Shown here: piece by piece, positions 44,625 to 55,100 of the stretch
Position numbering within the stretch: the stretch's first letter is position 1
How the letters are laid out: every line of letters starts with the position of its first letter
Origin: Bacteroides sp. An322
Lineage (GTDB): Bacteria > Bacteroidota > Bacteroidia > Bacteroidales > Bacteroidaceae
Direction of reading: 5' to 3'
Length of the DNA stretch: 64,000 nucleotides
Assembly: GCF_002161765.1 (NCBI RefSeq)
Contig: NZ_NFIN01000002.1
Span: 164,658 to 228,657, forward strand
Notes under the pieces: generated by a model
What the model was told of the DNA's origin: nothing
Databases searched by the model: none
What the model saw: only the letters and a program-made list of their open reading frames with translations
Translations under genes and position numbers: made by a program

Positions 44625-45869
44625 ATGAAAGATTCGAAATTGTTTACTCCGGTCACATTAGGACCTTTGACGTTGCGTAACCGTACGATTCGTTCGGCAG
44701 CGTTCGAGAGTATGTGTCCGGGAAATAAACCTTCGCAGATGTTGCTGGATTATCATCGGTCGGTAGCGGCTGGCGGAGTAGGTATGACTACGGTGGCGTA
44801 TGCTGCCGTTACGCAAAGCGGTTTGTCTTTCGACCGTCAGTTGTGGATGCGTCCTGAGATTATTCCGGGTTTGCGTGAATTGACCGATGCGGTGCATAAA
44901 GAAGGGGCTGCCGCGGGTATTCAGTTGGGACATTGTGGAAATATGTCACATAAAAGCATTTGTGGGTGTACGCCTGTAGGTGCCAGCAGCGGATTTAATT
45001 TGTATTCTCCTACATTTGTGCGCGGACTTCGTGCCGATGAGTTGCCCGAAATGGCACGTGCGTATGGACGTTCGGTCAATTTGGCTCGTGAAGCCGGTTT
45101 TGATGCCGTAGAGATTCATGCCGGCCATGGTTATCTGATTAGCCAGTTCCTTTCTCCGTCTACCAATCACCGGAAAGATGAATATGGCGGTTCGCTTCAG
45201 AATCGGATGCGTTTCATGGACATGGTCATGGACGAAGTGATGAAGGCAGCGGGCAATGATATGGCAGTATTGGTCAAGATGAACATGCGTGACGGATTCA
45301 AGGGAGGTATGGAACTGGACGAAACGTTGCAAGTGGCAAAGCGTTTGGAGCAATCGGGCGCACATGCGTTGGTATTGAGTGGAGGATTCGTGAGCAAGGC
45401 TCCGATGTATGTAATGCGTGGCGAAATGCCTATCCGGACGATGACGTACTATATGACCTGCTGGTGGTTGAAGTATGGGGTACGAATGGTAGGCAAGTGG
45501 ATGATTCCCACTGTTCCTTTCAAAGAGGCTTATTTCTTGGAAGATGCGTTGAAGTTCCGGAAAGAAATCAAGATGCCGTTGGTCTATGTAGGCGGTTTGG
45601 TATCGCGTGAAAAAATAGATGAAGTGCTTGATTGCGGTTTCGAAGCCGTCCAAATGGCACGTGCTTTACTGAATGAACCGGGATTTGTCAACCGTATGCG
45701 GGAAGAAGAAAATGCTCGGTGTAATTGTAAGCATAGCAATTATTGCATCGCGCGTATGTATTCCATTGAAATGGCATGTCATCAGCATTTGAAAGAAGAA
45801 TTGCCTCCGTGCCTGAAGAAAGAGATAGAACAAATCGAGAAAAGACAAGCGGTAGGATATGGAAAATGA
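44625..45869 (+). CDS. NADH:flavin oxidoreductase, OYE family (possible steroid 5-beta-reductase)
   Basis: This FMN TIM-barrel protein (414 residues from the ATG at 44625) is related to 2,4-dienoyl-CoA reductase and BaiCD-type enzymes. Blocks are LFTPVTLGPLTLRNRTIRSA, GIQLGHCGNMS, FDAVEIHAGHGYLISQFLSP (active-site HxGH), TNHRKDEYGGSLQNRMRF and VYVGGLVSREKIDEVLDCGFEAVQMARAL. A C-terminal Cys group (CNCKHSNYC, then Cys 12 residues on and another later) suggests an iron-sulfur site, although the usual spacing is changed (CxC). It lacks the FAD/NADH domain of full-length DCR. The context suggests A-ring ene reduction to the 5-beta form. It overlaps the next gene by 11 bases. Confidence 0.9.
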   Translation: MKDSKLFTPVTLGPLTLRNRTIRSAAFESMCPGNKPSQMLLDYHRSVAAGGVGMTTVAYAAVTQSGLSFDRQLWMRPEIIPGLRELTDAVHKEGAAAGIQLGHCGNMSHKSICGCTPVGASSGFNLYSPTFVRGLRADELPEMARAYGRSVNLAREAGFDAVEIHAGHGYLISQFLSPSTNHRKDEYGGSLQNRMRFMDMVMDEVMKAAGNDMAVLVKMNMRDGFKGGMELDETLQVAKRLEQSGAHALVLSGGFVSKAPMYVMRGEMPIRTMTYYMTCWWLKYGVRMVGKWMIPTVPFKEAYFLEDALKFRKEIKMPLVYVGGLVSREKIDEVLDCGFEAVQMARALLNEPGFVNRMREEENARCNCKHSNYCIARMYSIEMACHQHLKEELPPCLKKEIEQIEKRQAVGYGK

Positions 45870-46710
45870 GAAGAAATTGGCGGTTATCACCGGTGCCGAC
45901 GGAGGTATGGGGACGGAGATAACTCGTGCGGTGGCTATGGCTGGTTATCGAGTGATAATGGCAAGTTGCCGTCCTTGGAAAGCAGAAGAAGTACGCCGGA
46001 TGTTGCTTCAGGAACAAAACGACTTGCAACTGGAAATACGGGAACTTGATTTGGCTTCGCTTGCTTCCGTTTCGGCTTTTGCCGAGCGGTTATTATCCGA
46101 GAATGTGCCGGTAAGCTTGTTGATGAATGATGCCGGAACAATGGAAACGGGCAGGCATGTCACGGAAGACGGATTAGAACGAACGGTGAGTGTAAATTAT
46201 GTAGGGCATTACCTCTTGACGCGCAAATTGCTCCCTTTAATGAAAGAGGGAAGCCGTATTGTCAATATGGTGTCGTGTACGTATGCCATCGGCAGGCTGG
46301 ATTTCCCTGATTTCTTTACCAAGGGGAAGAAAGGCGCATTTTGGCGTATTCCAATTTATAGCAATACCAAATTAGCTCTGACGCTTTTCACTATCGATCT
46401 TGCTAATCGTGTGCGTGAAAAGGGAATTGTGGTCAATGCAGCCGATCCGGGTATCGTTTCGACTGATATCATTACGATGCATGCATGGTTTGACCCGTTG
46501 ACAGATATTCTTTTCCGTCCTTTTATCCGTACTCCACGAAAAGGAGCAGCTACGGCTATTCATCTGTTATTGGATGAAGAAGCAGGCAAGCGGACCGGAA
46601 CATTGAATGTAAGTTGTCATGCCAAACGGCTTTCAGATAAATATGTGCATCATGTACAGATGCAAGAACTTTGGGACAGAACAGAAGAGATTGTGAAGCC
46701 TTGGCTATAA
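45859..46710 (+). CDS. Short-chain dehydrogenase (possible hydroxysteroid dehydrogenase)
   Basis: This classical SDR of 283 residues, retinol-dehydrogenase-like, has the cofactor loop TGADGGMG (residues 10-17). It has NDAG instead of the usual NNAG, the catalytic Ser in VNMVSCTYA, YSNTK (Tyr and Lys) and DPGIVSTDI. The basic residues after the second strand (SCRPWK) suggest an NADP preference, but this is weak. In the reported bile-acid clusters the third gene is a 3-beta-hydroxysteroid dehydrogenase that turns the 3-oxo product into the iso form; that role is inferred here from the neighbours. It starts inside the end of the OYE gene (11-base overlap). Confidence 0.9.
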   Translation: MENEKKLAVITGADGGMGTEITRAVAMAGYRVIMASCRPWKAEEVRRMLLQEQNDLQLEIRELDLASLASVSAFAERLLSENVPVSLLMNDAGTMETGRHVTEDGLERTVSVNYVGHYLLTRKLLPLMKEGSRIVNMVSCTYAIGRLDFPDFFTKGKKGAFWRIPIYSNTKLALTLFTIDLANRVREKGIVVNAADPGIVSTDIITMHAWFDPLTDILFRPFIRTPRKGAATAIHLLLDEEAGKRTGTLNVSCHAKRLSDKYVHHVQMQELWDRTEEIVKPWL

Positions 46711-46715
46711 AAAGG

Positions 46716-46748
46716 AAAGAGGGGGCTTTTGAGACAACCCCTTCTTTT
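46716..46748. terminator. Terminator between convergent genes
   Basis: AAAGAGGGG (46716-46724) pairs with CCCCTTCTTT (46738-46747) with one mismatch. It is followed by Ts on the plus strand and flanked by TTTCC on the minus strand. It lies between the SDR and pyrophosphatase stops. Confidence 0.7.
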
Positions 46749-46756
46749 ACATATTA

Positions 46757-48961
46757 TTAGAACAGGCTCCAGGATACCGTAAGTCCTGCCATAACAATAG
46801 CCACCATACTCATCAGTTTGATGAGGATATTCAGGCTCGGACCGGATGTATCTTTGAACGGATCGCCTACTGTATCGCCTACTACTGTAGCACGATGGAC
46901 TTCACTCCCTTTTCCTCCGAAATTTCCTTCTTCTACATATTTTTTAGCATTATCCCATGCGCCTCCTGCATTAGCCATGAAAATAGCCAATACAAAGCCT
47001 GATGAAAGACCGCCAATCAGCAAGCCGATAACACCTGGAACACCAAATATCAATCCGGTAGCTATCGGGGCAATAATTGCAAGAAGTGAGGGGAATACCA
47101 TTTCGCGTTGTGCGCCTTGGGTAGAAATTTGTACACAGCGGGCATAATCAGGTTCGGCTTTCCCTTCCAAAATACCTTTGATTTCGCGGAATTGCTTGCG
47201 GACCTCTTCTACCATACTGGATGCAGCACGTCCTACAGCATTCATGGTCAATCCACAGAATAAGAAAGCCATCATGCTTCCGATAAACATGCCTGAAAGC
47301 ACTTTCGGATTCATTAGTGTCACATCGTAATATATCATGAAATCACTGAAGCCTGCTTCATGGATCGCTACTTCAATGTTATTGGGTAATTGGAGAATTG
47401 TTGTACCGATACGGTCTAAACCGATGCGTATTTCTTCGATATAAGATGCTAAAAGTGCAAGTCCGGTAAGTGCTGCAGAACCGATGGCAAATCCTTTTCC
47501 GGTGGCAGCTGTAGTATTTCCTAGAGAATCGAGTGCGTCGGTGCGTCGGCGGACTTCTTCGCCCAGTTTACTCATTTCGGCATTTCCTCCTGCATTGTCA
47601 GCTATTGGACCGTAGGCATCTGTAGCAAGGGTGATGCCTAAAGTAGACAACATGCCGACCGAGGCGATGCCAATACCATATAATCCCATTCCGATATTGG
47701 TAAAGTCGAATCCAGAAGCAAGCCAATAAGAAAGGATAATTCCCGCAACAACAGCGATGACGGGAATTGTGGTGGAAATCATTCCTAGCCCGATACCTGA
47801 AATAATAACCGTAGCCGGTCCTGTTTTGCCGCTTTCAGAAAGTTTCTGGGTCGGTTTATAAGATTGGGAAGTGTAGTATTCGGTAGAGCGTCCGATAATA
47901 ATGCCCACCAATAAGCCAATGACTACAGCTAAAGAGATATTTACCCAATTTTCAAAATCAAGCAACCAAAGGATAAGGAAAGTGCCTATGATAATTAGGA
48001 TAGAACTTAAATTAGTGCCTGTTGATAAGGCTTTTAAAAGTTCTTTCATTGTAGCATTTTCACGGGTACGAACGGCAAAAATACCGATGATGGATAGAAT
48101 GATTCCGATAGCGGCAATCAGCATTGGAGCGATAACCGCTTTAAATTGCATTTCTGTGTTGTTGTATCCGATGAAAGCCGCTGCACCTAAAGCAGAAGTT
48201 GCTAAGATAGAACCGCAATAGGATTCGTAAAGGTCGGCACCCATTCCAGCTACATCTCCTACATTATCTCCTACATTATCGGCGATCGTCGCAGGATTGC
48301 GCGGGTCATCTTCGGGAATTCCGGCTTCTACTTTTCCTACAAGGTCGGCTCCTACATCGGCTGCTTTTGTATAGATACCTCCGCCTACACGGGCAAAGAG
48401 GGCTTGTGTAGAAGCTCCCATTCCGAAGGTTAGCATCGTGGTAGTGATGACACAAAGTTTTGAAGTCGGGTTTAGCATATCATCGGGGATACACCATTCC
48501 AGAAGTAAATACCAAAAAGATATATCGAATAGTCCTAATCCTACTACAACCAACCCCATGACAGCTCCGCTCCGGAAAGCGATGCGCAAGCCTTTGTCAA
48601 GTGAACTTCGTGCGGCATTGGCTGTACGTGCCGATGCGTATGTTGCAGTTTTCATACCTAAATAGCCGGATAATCCGGAGAAGAAACCTCCGGTAAGGAA
48701 TGCTACGGGAACCCAATGGTTTTGAAGATTGAATCCGTAAGCCATGATAGCAAACATAATAGCTAGTCCAATGAATACCATTGTCACCACTTTGTATTGT
48801 TGTTTGAGGTATGACATGGCACCGCGTCTTACGTGTTCAGCGATTTCCTGCATTTCGGGTGTTCCTTCGCTTTCTTCTTTCATTTGCTTGTAGAAGAAAG
48901 CTGCCAAAGCCAGTGCCAGGAACGAGGCGGCTGGAGCAATCCAGAAAAGATAGTTTTCCAT
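46757..48961 (-). CDS. hppA: Membrane-bound ion-pumping pyrophosphatase
   Basis: This 734-residue integral membrane PPase couples PPi hydrolysis to H+ and/or Na+ export. About 16 helices are present with the substrate loops [40 protein letters not shown] and [19 protein letters not shown]. The determinant block reads [16 protein letters not shown], with Ala where K+-independent enzymes have Lys, so it should be the K+-activated type. Whether it pumps Na+ or H+ cannot be read with certainty. It recycles PPi from biosynthesis. A TACCTTTG box (48994-48987, minus strand) lies about 26 bases upstream of the ATG. Confidence 0.97.
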   Translation of the reverse strand: MENYLFWIAPAASFLALALAAFFYKQMKEESEGTPEMQEIAEHVRRGAMSYLKQQYKVVTMVFIGLAIMFAIMAYGFNLQNHWVPVAFLTGGFFSGLSGYLGMKTATYASARTANAARSSLDKGLRIAFRSGAVMGLVVVGLGLFDISFWYLLLEWCIPDDMLNPTSKLCVITTTMLTFGMGASTQALFARVGGGIYTKAADVGADLVGKVEAGIPEDDPRNPATIADNVGDNVGDVAGMGADLYESYCGSILATSALGAAAFIGYNNTEMQFKAVIAPMLIAAIGIILSIIGIFAVRTRENATMKELLKALSTGTNLSSILIIIGTFLILWLLDFENWVNISLAVVIGLLVGIIIGRSTEYYTSQSYKPTQKLSESGKTGPATVIISGIGLGMISTTIPVIAVVAGIILSYWLASGFDFTNIGMGLYGIGIASVGMLSTLGITLATDAYGPIADNAGGNAEMSKLGEEVRRRTDALDSLGNTTAATGKGFAIGSAALTGLALLASYIEEIRIGLDRIGTTILQLPNNIEVAIHEAGFSDFMIYYDVTLMNPKVLSGMFIGSMMAFLFCGLTMNAVGRAASSMVEEVRKQFREIKGILEGKAEPDYARCVQISTQGAQREMVFPSLLAIIAPIATGLIFGVPGVIGLLIGGLSSGFVLAIFMANAGGAWDNAKKYVEEGNFGGKGSEVHRATVVGDTVGDPFKDTSGPSLNILIKLMSMVAIVMAGLTVSWSLF

Positions 48962-48986
48962 ATGTGTTATGATTTTAATGTGTCTT

Positions 48987-48994
48987 CAAAGGTA
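48987..48994 (-). promoter_or_regulatory. -7 box of hppA
   Basis: Minus-strand TACCTTTG, an exact TAnnTTTG match with a leader of about 20 bases. Confidence 0.45.
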
Positions 48995-49062
48995 AAGAAA
49001 AAATGCTTTTTCCTAGTCTCCTTATTTACAGATTTTGTAGTTATTTCTTATAAATAAGTAAA

Positions 49063-49101
49063 AGAAAAAAGAGATTGCAGGGGAAGGCAATCTCTTTTTC
49101 T
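49063..49101 (-). terminator. Terminator after the AddB-like gene
   Basis: AAAAAGAGATTGC (49066-49078) pairs perfectly with GCAATCTCTTTTT (49087-49099), loop eight bases, with T-tracts on both strands. It lies between the AddB-like stop and the hppA promoter, both minus strand. The DNA between it and 49240 shows nothing I can name. Confidence 0.85.
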
Positions 49102-49239
49102 ATAAGAGGCAAACGCTTTTGTCTCTTTCAGTCCGGACTTTCACAAGCTGGGACTAAAATTGAAATTACTATGAAAAACATTTATATAACGTATTGTTCT
49201 TCTATTTTGTTGAGCCGTTCTTATGAATTTCTTTGCATT

Positions 49240-52113
49240 TTAACTTCTTTTGCATAATCCCTTAAAGTCACAAAATGCGCATTTGTCGGTTTCTTCGGTT
49301 TGTGTGAACGGTATTTCTGGAGAGAAGATATGCGTGAGCAATTGGTCCAGGTTGTTTCGGAATTCTGCTTCATATTTTGCAAAATCTTCTACAGGTTCGG
49401 TTTTCCGTGGTTCACCCATTCGGATAATCGGAGTATAATCTTCGGATGCCGCTTGGTGGATGTACAAAAGTGAGGGTGCTACTTGGCGGTCATCGTGCTT
49501 TTCCCGTAACATCCGGCATACGATAGCGGCATAGAGGAAGGTTTGGAACACATAATTCGACCGTTTGGCATCAGGGGTGAAAAGTGATTCTACATTTAAT
49601 GGGGTATCGGCATGACCTCCTGTTTTATAGTCTACGATACGGAAGATATTATCTTTCAAGTCCAAACGGTCGATTGTACCTCCGATGCGTGAACGGAATG
49701 TGCCTGCTGTTGAATGAATTTCAATATCTTCTTGTACTGGGTATTCCGAATTGATGAACGTAAAAGGTGCATAGTTCATGTCTTTGCCAAGCAGTTGCTT
49801 GATATAACGCAGGATTACAGCAGAGTTGATGAGTTGAATTCCATTATACTCTGGTTTCTCTTCAAGAGGAAGGTGGAAAAAGAGTTTCTTGAAACCATTG
49901 TCTACGTATGTTTGTAAACGAATTTCATCTTTCAATAGTTTTTCGAGTGCTTCTTTGTTGATGACTTTTCCGTGTGCGGTCAAATCTTTATAAATATGTT
50001 CGGCGGCATAGTGAAAGATACTGCCAAACGTAGCAGCATCGATTTCAGATGTAACTTCATCGGGAGTGCTTAGGCGTGCTACATATTTATAATAGAATTT
50101 CAGTGGGCAGTCCAAATATGTATTTAAGGCAGAGGGCGAAAGTACGGCATTGGGATTGTTTTTCAAGTCGAAACTTTGCCTCATACGAAGTAAGACATCT
50201 GGATTTTTTTCGATACGAATGGGTGTAGAGCCTTGAGGCGATTGGGCGGTTTCCAACCGGATGCGGCGTATGGGATAACCCCATTCAATAAGGAATTGGA
50301 GCATGAAGCGTGACATCTCGCCCCGATTGATGCCATCAGTGGCGGTATTGAATACTAATGTGGCTTTCTCCGTGCGTTGCAGGAGGCGGTAGAAATAGTA
50401 GGCATAGACGGCTATCTTATGGTCGATGGTGGTCATGCCGAAGGCTTTCCGCAAATTATAAGGAATAAACGAAGCATCGCTTCCCGTTTTAGGAAGTTTT
50501 CCTTCGTTGACTGAAAGCATAATCAAATGGCGGAAGTCTAGATTTCGGGTCTCTAATACGCCCATTACTTGCAAGCCGATGGCTGGTTCGCCATGGAACG
50601 GGATGCTGGAAGAAGCCATGACACGGGTTAGCAAGCGCTGGAAGGTATCGGGTTTCACATTGAATTCTTTATTTTCGAGCAAAGTATGGAAGCGGTTGGT
50701 CAAGGTATAAGTTTTGAATAAAGCTTCGCGGTAGAGTTGGTCGAATGCATTTTTTTCATCTGTTTGTTGTCTTTGATAAAGCAAGGCGACTTGTTCTAAC
50801 GCTTTCGAAAGCGTGTTGCATAGTGTTTCATTGGAATTGCAAGGCTTAAAAAGTAATTCCAATGCTTCGTCTTTTCCCAGTTCGGACGGAAAGGGATAAA
50901 AACGGTTGTTTTTGGTCAGTTCTATCTCTAATTTTTCCGCTTCGGGAGAAAGCAGGCGGGTATAGGGATGTTTTAGAAGACTTACCGTTTCGGCAAAATG
51001 ATAACGTCCGTTCCGGGTATCGTAACCGGAAGTATGAAGCTCCAACAAGGCATTTACGAAGCTATAGGCAGGAGTTTGCGAAAGCGGGAATCCCATGGTG
51101 ATGTTGATGTGGTTTACATTTTCCGGGAGTGAATGGAGCACTGGCTGGAGTAAAGCTTCATTGCAAAGCACTACGGCAGTTTCTTTTTCTTTCTCGGTCA
51201 GGTTTTGGCGGAGCCATTGAGGCAAAAATCGCACTTGTCCGTTTTCGGTGGGCGATTCGGCAAAGATTATTTCTTTAGAACGGTTTAGGTTCTTGAACAA
51301 TGTGGGAGGAAGTTCCGAAGGAAAATCGCGTAGATTCCTGCGGATAAATTCGCCAGCCTCATGAGGAGTACGTTCCATATAAAATGTATCGTAATCCCAG
51401 TAGAATAAGGCTTTTCCCGCATCGTTTAATTTTTTGAAAAGCGTATGCTCTACCTTATTTAATACGTTGAATCCTACAAAAACGTATGTCTTATAAGGAA
51501 GTTGTTCGATATCCATTGTTTCGATGACTTGCCGGTACATCATGCCTTCGTAAGCAATGCCTTGATTTTCGAGTAATGCTTTATAACGGGTGTAGATGTC
51601 CCCTAACGTATCCCATATCGAGATAAAACGTTGCTTCAGTTCGGTCACGCGGTCAATGGAGAAATTATGGAAGAATTGCGCAAGGGCTTCTTTTTGTCCT
51701 TCTTCCAAAAAATCGTAATTATCCGTCAATGCATTTAGGTCTTTTAGATTACTGAATAAGGCATCGGTATCTGCCATGTTCTTATCGGCATCATCGAAAT
51801 CAGCTATCAGCATTTCTCCCCAAAAATAAAAGTCATCAAGGGGTTCGGTACTTCCAGTCACTTGACGGAATATTTTATATAAGTCGCATATTAGTTTAAT
51901 GGGGTCTCCGGTTTGCCACGGAGAGTTTTGGCGGAACAATTCGCTGATGCTGATATAGGAGGGTGACCAAAGGGGACGTTCACTTTCCTGTACCAGGTGT
52001 TCGTTGAAAAACAAGCTGGCACGTTTGTTGGGGAAGACCACCGCAACATGGCTAAAATCACCTCCAGTCTTCTGATATAAATCGTGTGCTACTTCTTGCA
52101 GAAATGTTTTCAT
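49240..52113 (-). CDS. AddB-like PD-(D/E)XK nuclease of the recombination repair helicase complex
   Basis: This 957-residue protein has an inactive-helicase-like N-terminal region (VAVVFPNKRASLFF, a degenerate Walker-A position) and a C-terminal PD-(D/E)XK nuclease. The nuclease shows LSPSALNTYLDCPLKFYYKY (first Cys), GGTIDRLDLKDNIFRIVDYKTGG (Asp, and Asp-x-Lys) and the final Cys cluster KCAFCDFKGLCKRS. The four cysteines fit the iron-sulfur staple of AddB-type nucleases. It acts with the upstream AddA-like helicase to process double-strand breaks for RecA. The two genes are 33 bases apart on the same strand. Confidence 0.92.
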   Translation of the reverse strand: MKTFLQEVAHDLYQKTGGDFSHVAVVFPNKRASLFFNEHLVQESERPLWSPSYISISELFRQNSPWQTGDPIKLICDLYKIFRQVTGSTEPLDDFYFWGEMLIADFDDADKNMADTDALFSNLKDLNALTDNYDFLEEGQKEALAQFFHNFSIDRVTELKQRFISIWDTLGDIYTRYKALLENQGIAYEGMMYRQVIETMDIEQLPYKTYVFVGFNVLNKVEHTLFKKLNDAGKALFYWDYDTFYMERTPHEAGEFIRRNLRDFPSELPPTLFKNLNRSKEIIFAESPTENGQVRFLPQWLRQNLTEKEKETAVVLCNEALLQPVLHSLPENVNHINITMGFPLSQTPAYSFVNALLELHTSGYDTRNGRYHFAETVSLLKHPYTRLLSPEAEKLEIELTKNNRFYPFPSELGKDEALELLFKPCNSNETLCNTLSKALEQVALLYQRQQTDEKNAFDQLYREALFKTYTLTNRFHTLLENKEFNVKPDTFQRLLTRVMASSSIPFHGEPAIGLQVMGVLETRNLDFRHLIMLSVNEGKLPKTGSDASFIPYNLRKAFGMTTIDHKIAVYAYYFYRLLQRTEKATLVFNTATDGINRGEMSRFMLQFLIEWGYPIRRIRLETAQSPQGSTPIRIEKNPDVLLRMRQSFDLKNNPNAVLSPSALNTYLDCPLKFYYKYVARLSTPDEVTSEIDAATFGSIFHYAAEHIYKDLTAHGKVINKEALEKLLKDEIRLQTYVDNGFKKLFFHLPLEEKPEYNGIQLINSAVILRYIKQLLGKDMNYAPFTFINSEYPVQEDIEIHSTAGTFRSRIGGTIDRLDLKDNIFRIVDYKTGGHADTPLNVESLFTPDAKRSNYVFQTFLYAAIVCRMLREKHDDRQVAPSLLYIHQAASEDYTPIIRMGEPRKTEPVEDFAKYEAEFRNNLDQLLTHIFSPEIPFTQTEETDKCAFCDFKGLCKRS

Positions 52114-52146
52114 TTTGTTTGTCGATATTTAGTGCTTTTAAATCAA

Positions 52147-55100
52147 TCATACTTTCTCCAATTCGTTCTCGAATACATACCACAAATACCCTTTCACATC
52201 GGCGTATCCCATACTGGTAAGCAGGTTCATGTATTCTTTAACTTGGCGGTTATAGTTTTCTTTCTTTTTTCCGAACTTGAAATCAACTACGATTACTTTT
52301 TTGCCTTTCATCATGACTCGGTCAGGGCGTCGGGTTTGGAAGTTGCCTGCCTTATCGGTATAGATGATGCTGCATTCATTATATAAGTCCCATGTTCCGT
52401 CATACCAGTCCTTTACCTGCGGATGAGCAAGTGCCCAGCGTGCCAGTTTCTCGATTTGTTCCGCTTGTTCCTTTGATTCTAATATTCCTTCAAAGGTTAG
52501 GCGTGCCAAGGCTTGTGGCAATTCTTGTCCAGTGCGGATAGAAGCAAAGACTCGATGTAGCAATTGTCCTTGCCGGATATAACGTTTCTGTTCTTTTTCG
52601 TCTTCATCTTCGTTTTGGATAAAATCTGCCGATTGGTTTGATTGTTTGAATTCGATGGGCGTTTCTATCGATTCTACTCGTACGGTGATACTTTCGGGCA
52701 AAGTAGCCAACGGATTGTCAGTCTGTTTTTCTTTATTCGTTTCCGAAAGGCAACGTTCGCCGAAAGAATATGTGGCTGGAATGTCTTCTTTGGTTTCTTC
52801 TTGTTTTTTCCATATTGGAAGCAGGGGAGCTGTTTGTTCCAGCAATTCAGCTACGGTTCCCTTTTGGCGGTTTCCAGTTCTTCCCCAAACGATGAGATTC
52901 TTGCAGGCGCGGGTGAATGCTACATAAAGCAGGTTCAAATTGTCTACCCATAATTGAAGGCGTTCATCCCAGTAGTTTTCGTTAAATACCGATTCCTTCA
53001 TGGCTGAAGAATAGTTTACCGGAACAAGGTCTAATTGGTTAAACGGTTCTGGAGCATCGGCTTGGGCTTGACACCATATCAGATGGTTGTTGGTTTCGTT
53101 TTCCATTTTCCAATCGCAAAAAGGAATCAGGACGGTATGGAACTCTAATCCTTTCGACTTGTGAATGGAGAGGATGCGAATACCTTCTATCTCGCCTGAA
53201 GGGATAGTTTTTTCGTGTAGACGTTCGTCCCAATAAGCAATGAAAGCGGTAGGTTCCGATGAGTGTTGTTGTACATATTCGGTCACAGCATCATAGAAGG
53301 CGCAAAGATAAGCATCCTGATGATTGATTTTTTCCATATCGAACAGGATGAAAAGTTTCTCTAACAGTTCATATAGGGGCATCAGGCGCAATTCAGGTAT
53401 ATGTTCTGTAAAACCGGATGGCAGATAAGCTTTGATATTGTCTTGCAAAATTTGATTTAACTCTGTGCAGGTATGCAGAATTTCATGTTGGTATGCCACG
53501 GCAAGGCGTGCTCCCGCAATACGGTCTTCGAGGGAAGTGAGATAACGCAGTCCGTCTATCATCATACATACTGCTAATGAGGCATCTAGCCGGAAAGCTT
53601 CATCGGATACGATGCGGTAGGGCGTATGCTTATCGAAATAATCAGCTATGGCGGGAATTACTTTGTTCTTGCGTACCAGAATAGCAATGTCATTTGTACG
53701 GACTCCTTGTCGGATGAGCGAGTCGGTTTCTTTTGCTAGTTCTTCTAGAGTTGCTTCGGTATAGGTCAATTCTTCGGTATCGGTGAGAAAAGTAAGCTTT
53801 ACATATCCTTTTTCACTCTGTTTTGCGGTCTGTTGGCATACATCGCTATAAGCGTTAAGTAAGGGCAGGCACGATTCTCCTTTTTCTTCTTCATAACGTT
53901 GGTTCAGTGCTTGGCAGGCTGAAGTGAAAAGGGCATTATTAAAGCGTACAATGCGTGCCTCACTTCGCCAGTTGGTTTGTAAGGTCAATTCGCGGATGCG
54001 TAAAGTAGGATCGGCATTCAGTCCTGCTAGTATTTTCCAGTCTCCGTTCCGCCAGCGGTAGATACTTTGTTTGATGTCTCCTACGATGAGGCTTCCTTCT
54101 CGTTGTGCCAAGCTTTCTTCTAAAAGCAGATGGAAGTTTTCCCATTGCATACGTGAAGTATCTTGAAATTCGTCTATCATCACCGTATCAATGCTGGTGC
54201 CTATTTTTTCATAAACAAACGCAGCATCACCTTCGTTTATCAAGCTGTGTAGTAAGGCATTTGTATCTGAAAGGAGAAAACGGTTGTGCTGTTGGTTTTG
54301 CAATCGTAGTTCCTTGTCGATATGAGCAAGCAGGCGCAGATTATTCAAGTACCGGAGTGAGAGGTCGCACGAATTAGCTATCAGGTTATTTTTCATGCGG
54401 AATTCTTCGGCGGTATTCAGTAAAGGTATTAATTCTTGTGTAGCTAAGGCAAGTATTTCGGTACGTTTGGGTGAAGTCTTTGTCGCCCAGTTTTCTGCAC
54501 TTGCCAAACTATTTTCCACTGTGATGTTACGCACATCATTGCTTAGTTTTCCTTTACTTAGTTTATCAAAATAGCTGCTAATGCCACGTACTCCATTTTT
54601 CAGATCGGTAGGACTTAGTCTATTCAGTTCCAGCGTGTCGAAGAACTGTTGGCTAAAGCTTTTCATCTGTTCCAATACATCTTTGCGCAGGATTTCCAAT
54701 TTCTTGCGGTAGGCAGGAATGAATGTTGGGTCTGCCAGTTTCTTGCGCAATCCTTCTCCTTTTTCAATGTATCCTTCATCAAGAATGTTTCGCCCGAATC
54801 CTTTAATCTCACTTGATATATCCCAACGTTTGTCGTCAGAAATACGTTGGTCGATGTATTCTAGCAGCCAACTCAACACCGGTGAAAGACGGTCTAATTT
54901 CTCTATCATTGCATCTACGGCATCTGAGAGTACGTCAATATTATTCAATTCTACCGTCATATTGGCACCTAGTTCCAACTCGCGTGCCAAGTTACGCAAT
55001 ACCGTTTGAAAGAACGAATCAATGGTCTCGATACGAAAACGGTTATAGTCGTGGATGATGTTGTGTAATGCCCGGCGTGCTGCTTGCCGTATTTCTGTTT

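Noticed and set aside
49075..49257. 60-codon ORF on the plus strand
   Set aside because: It begins inside the terminator hairpin and overlaps the end of the AddB-like gene; its composition is not protein-like.
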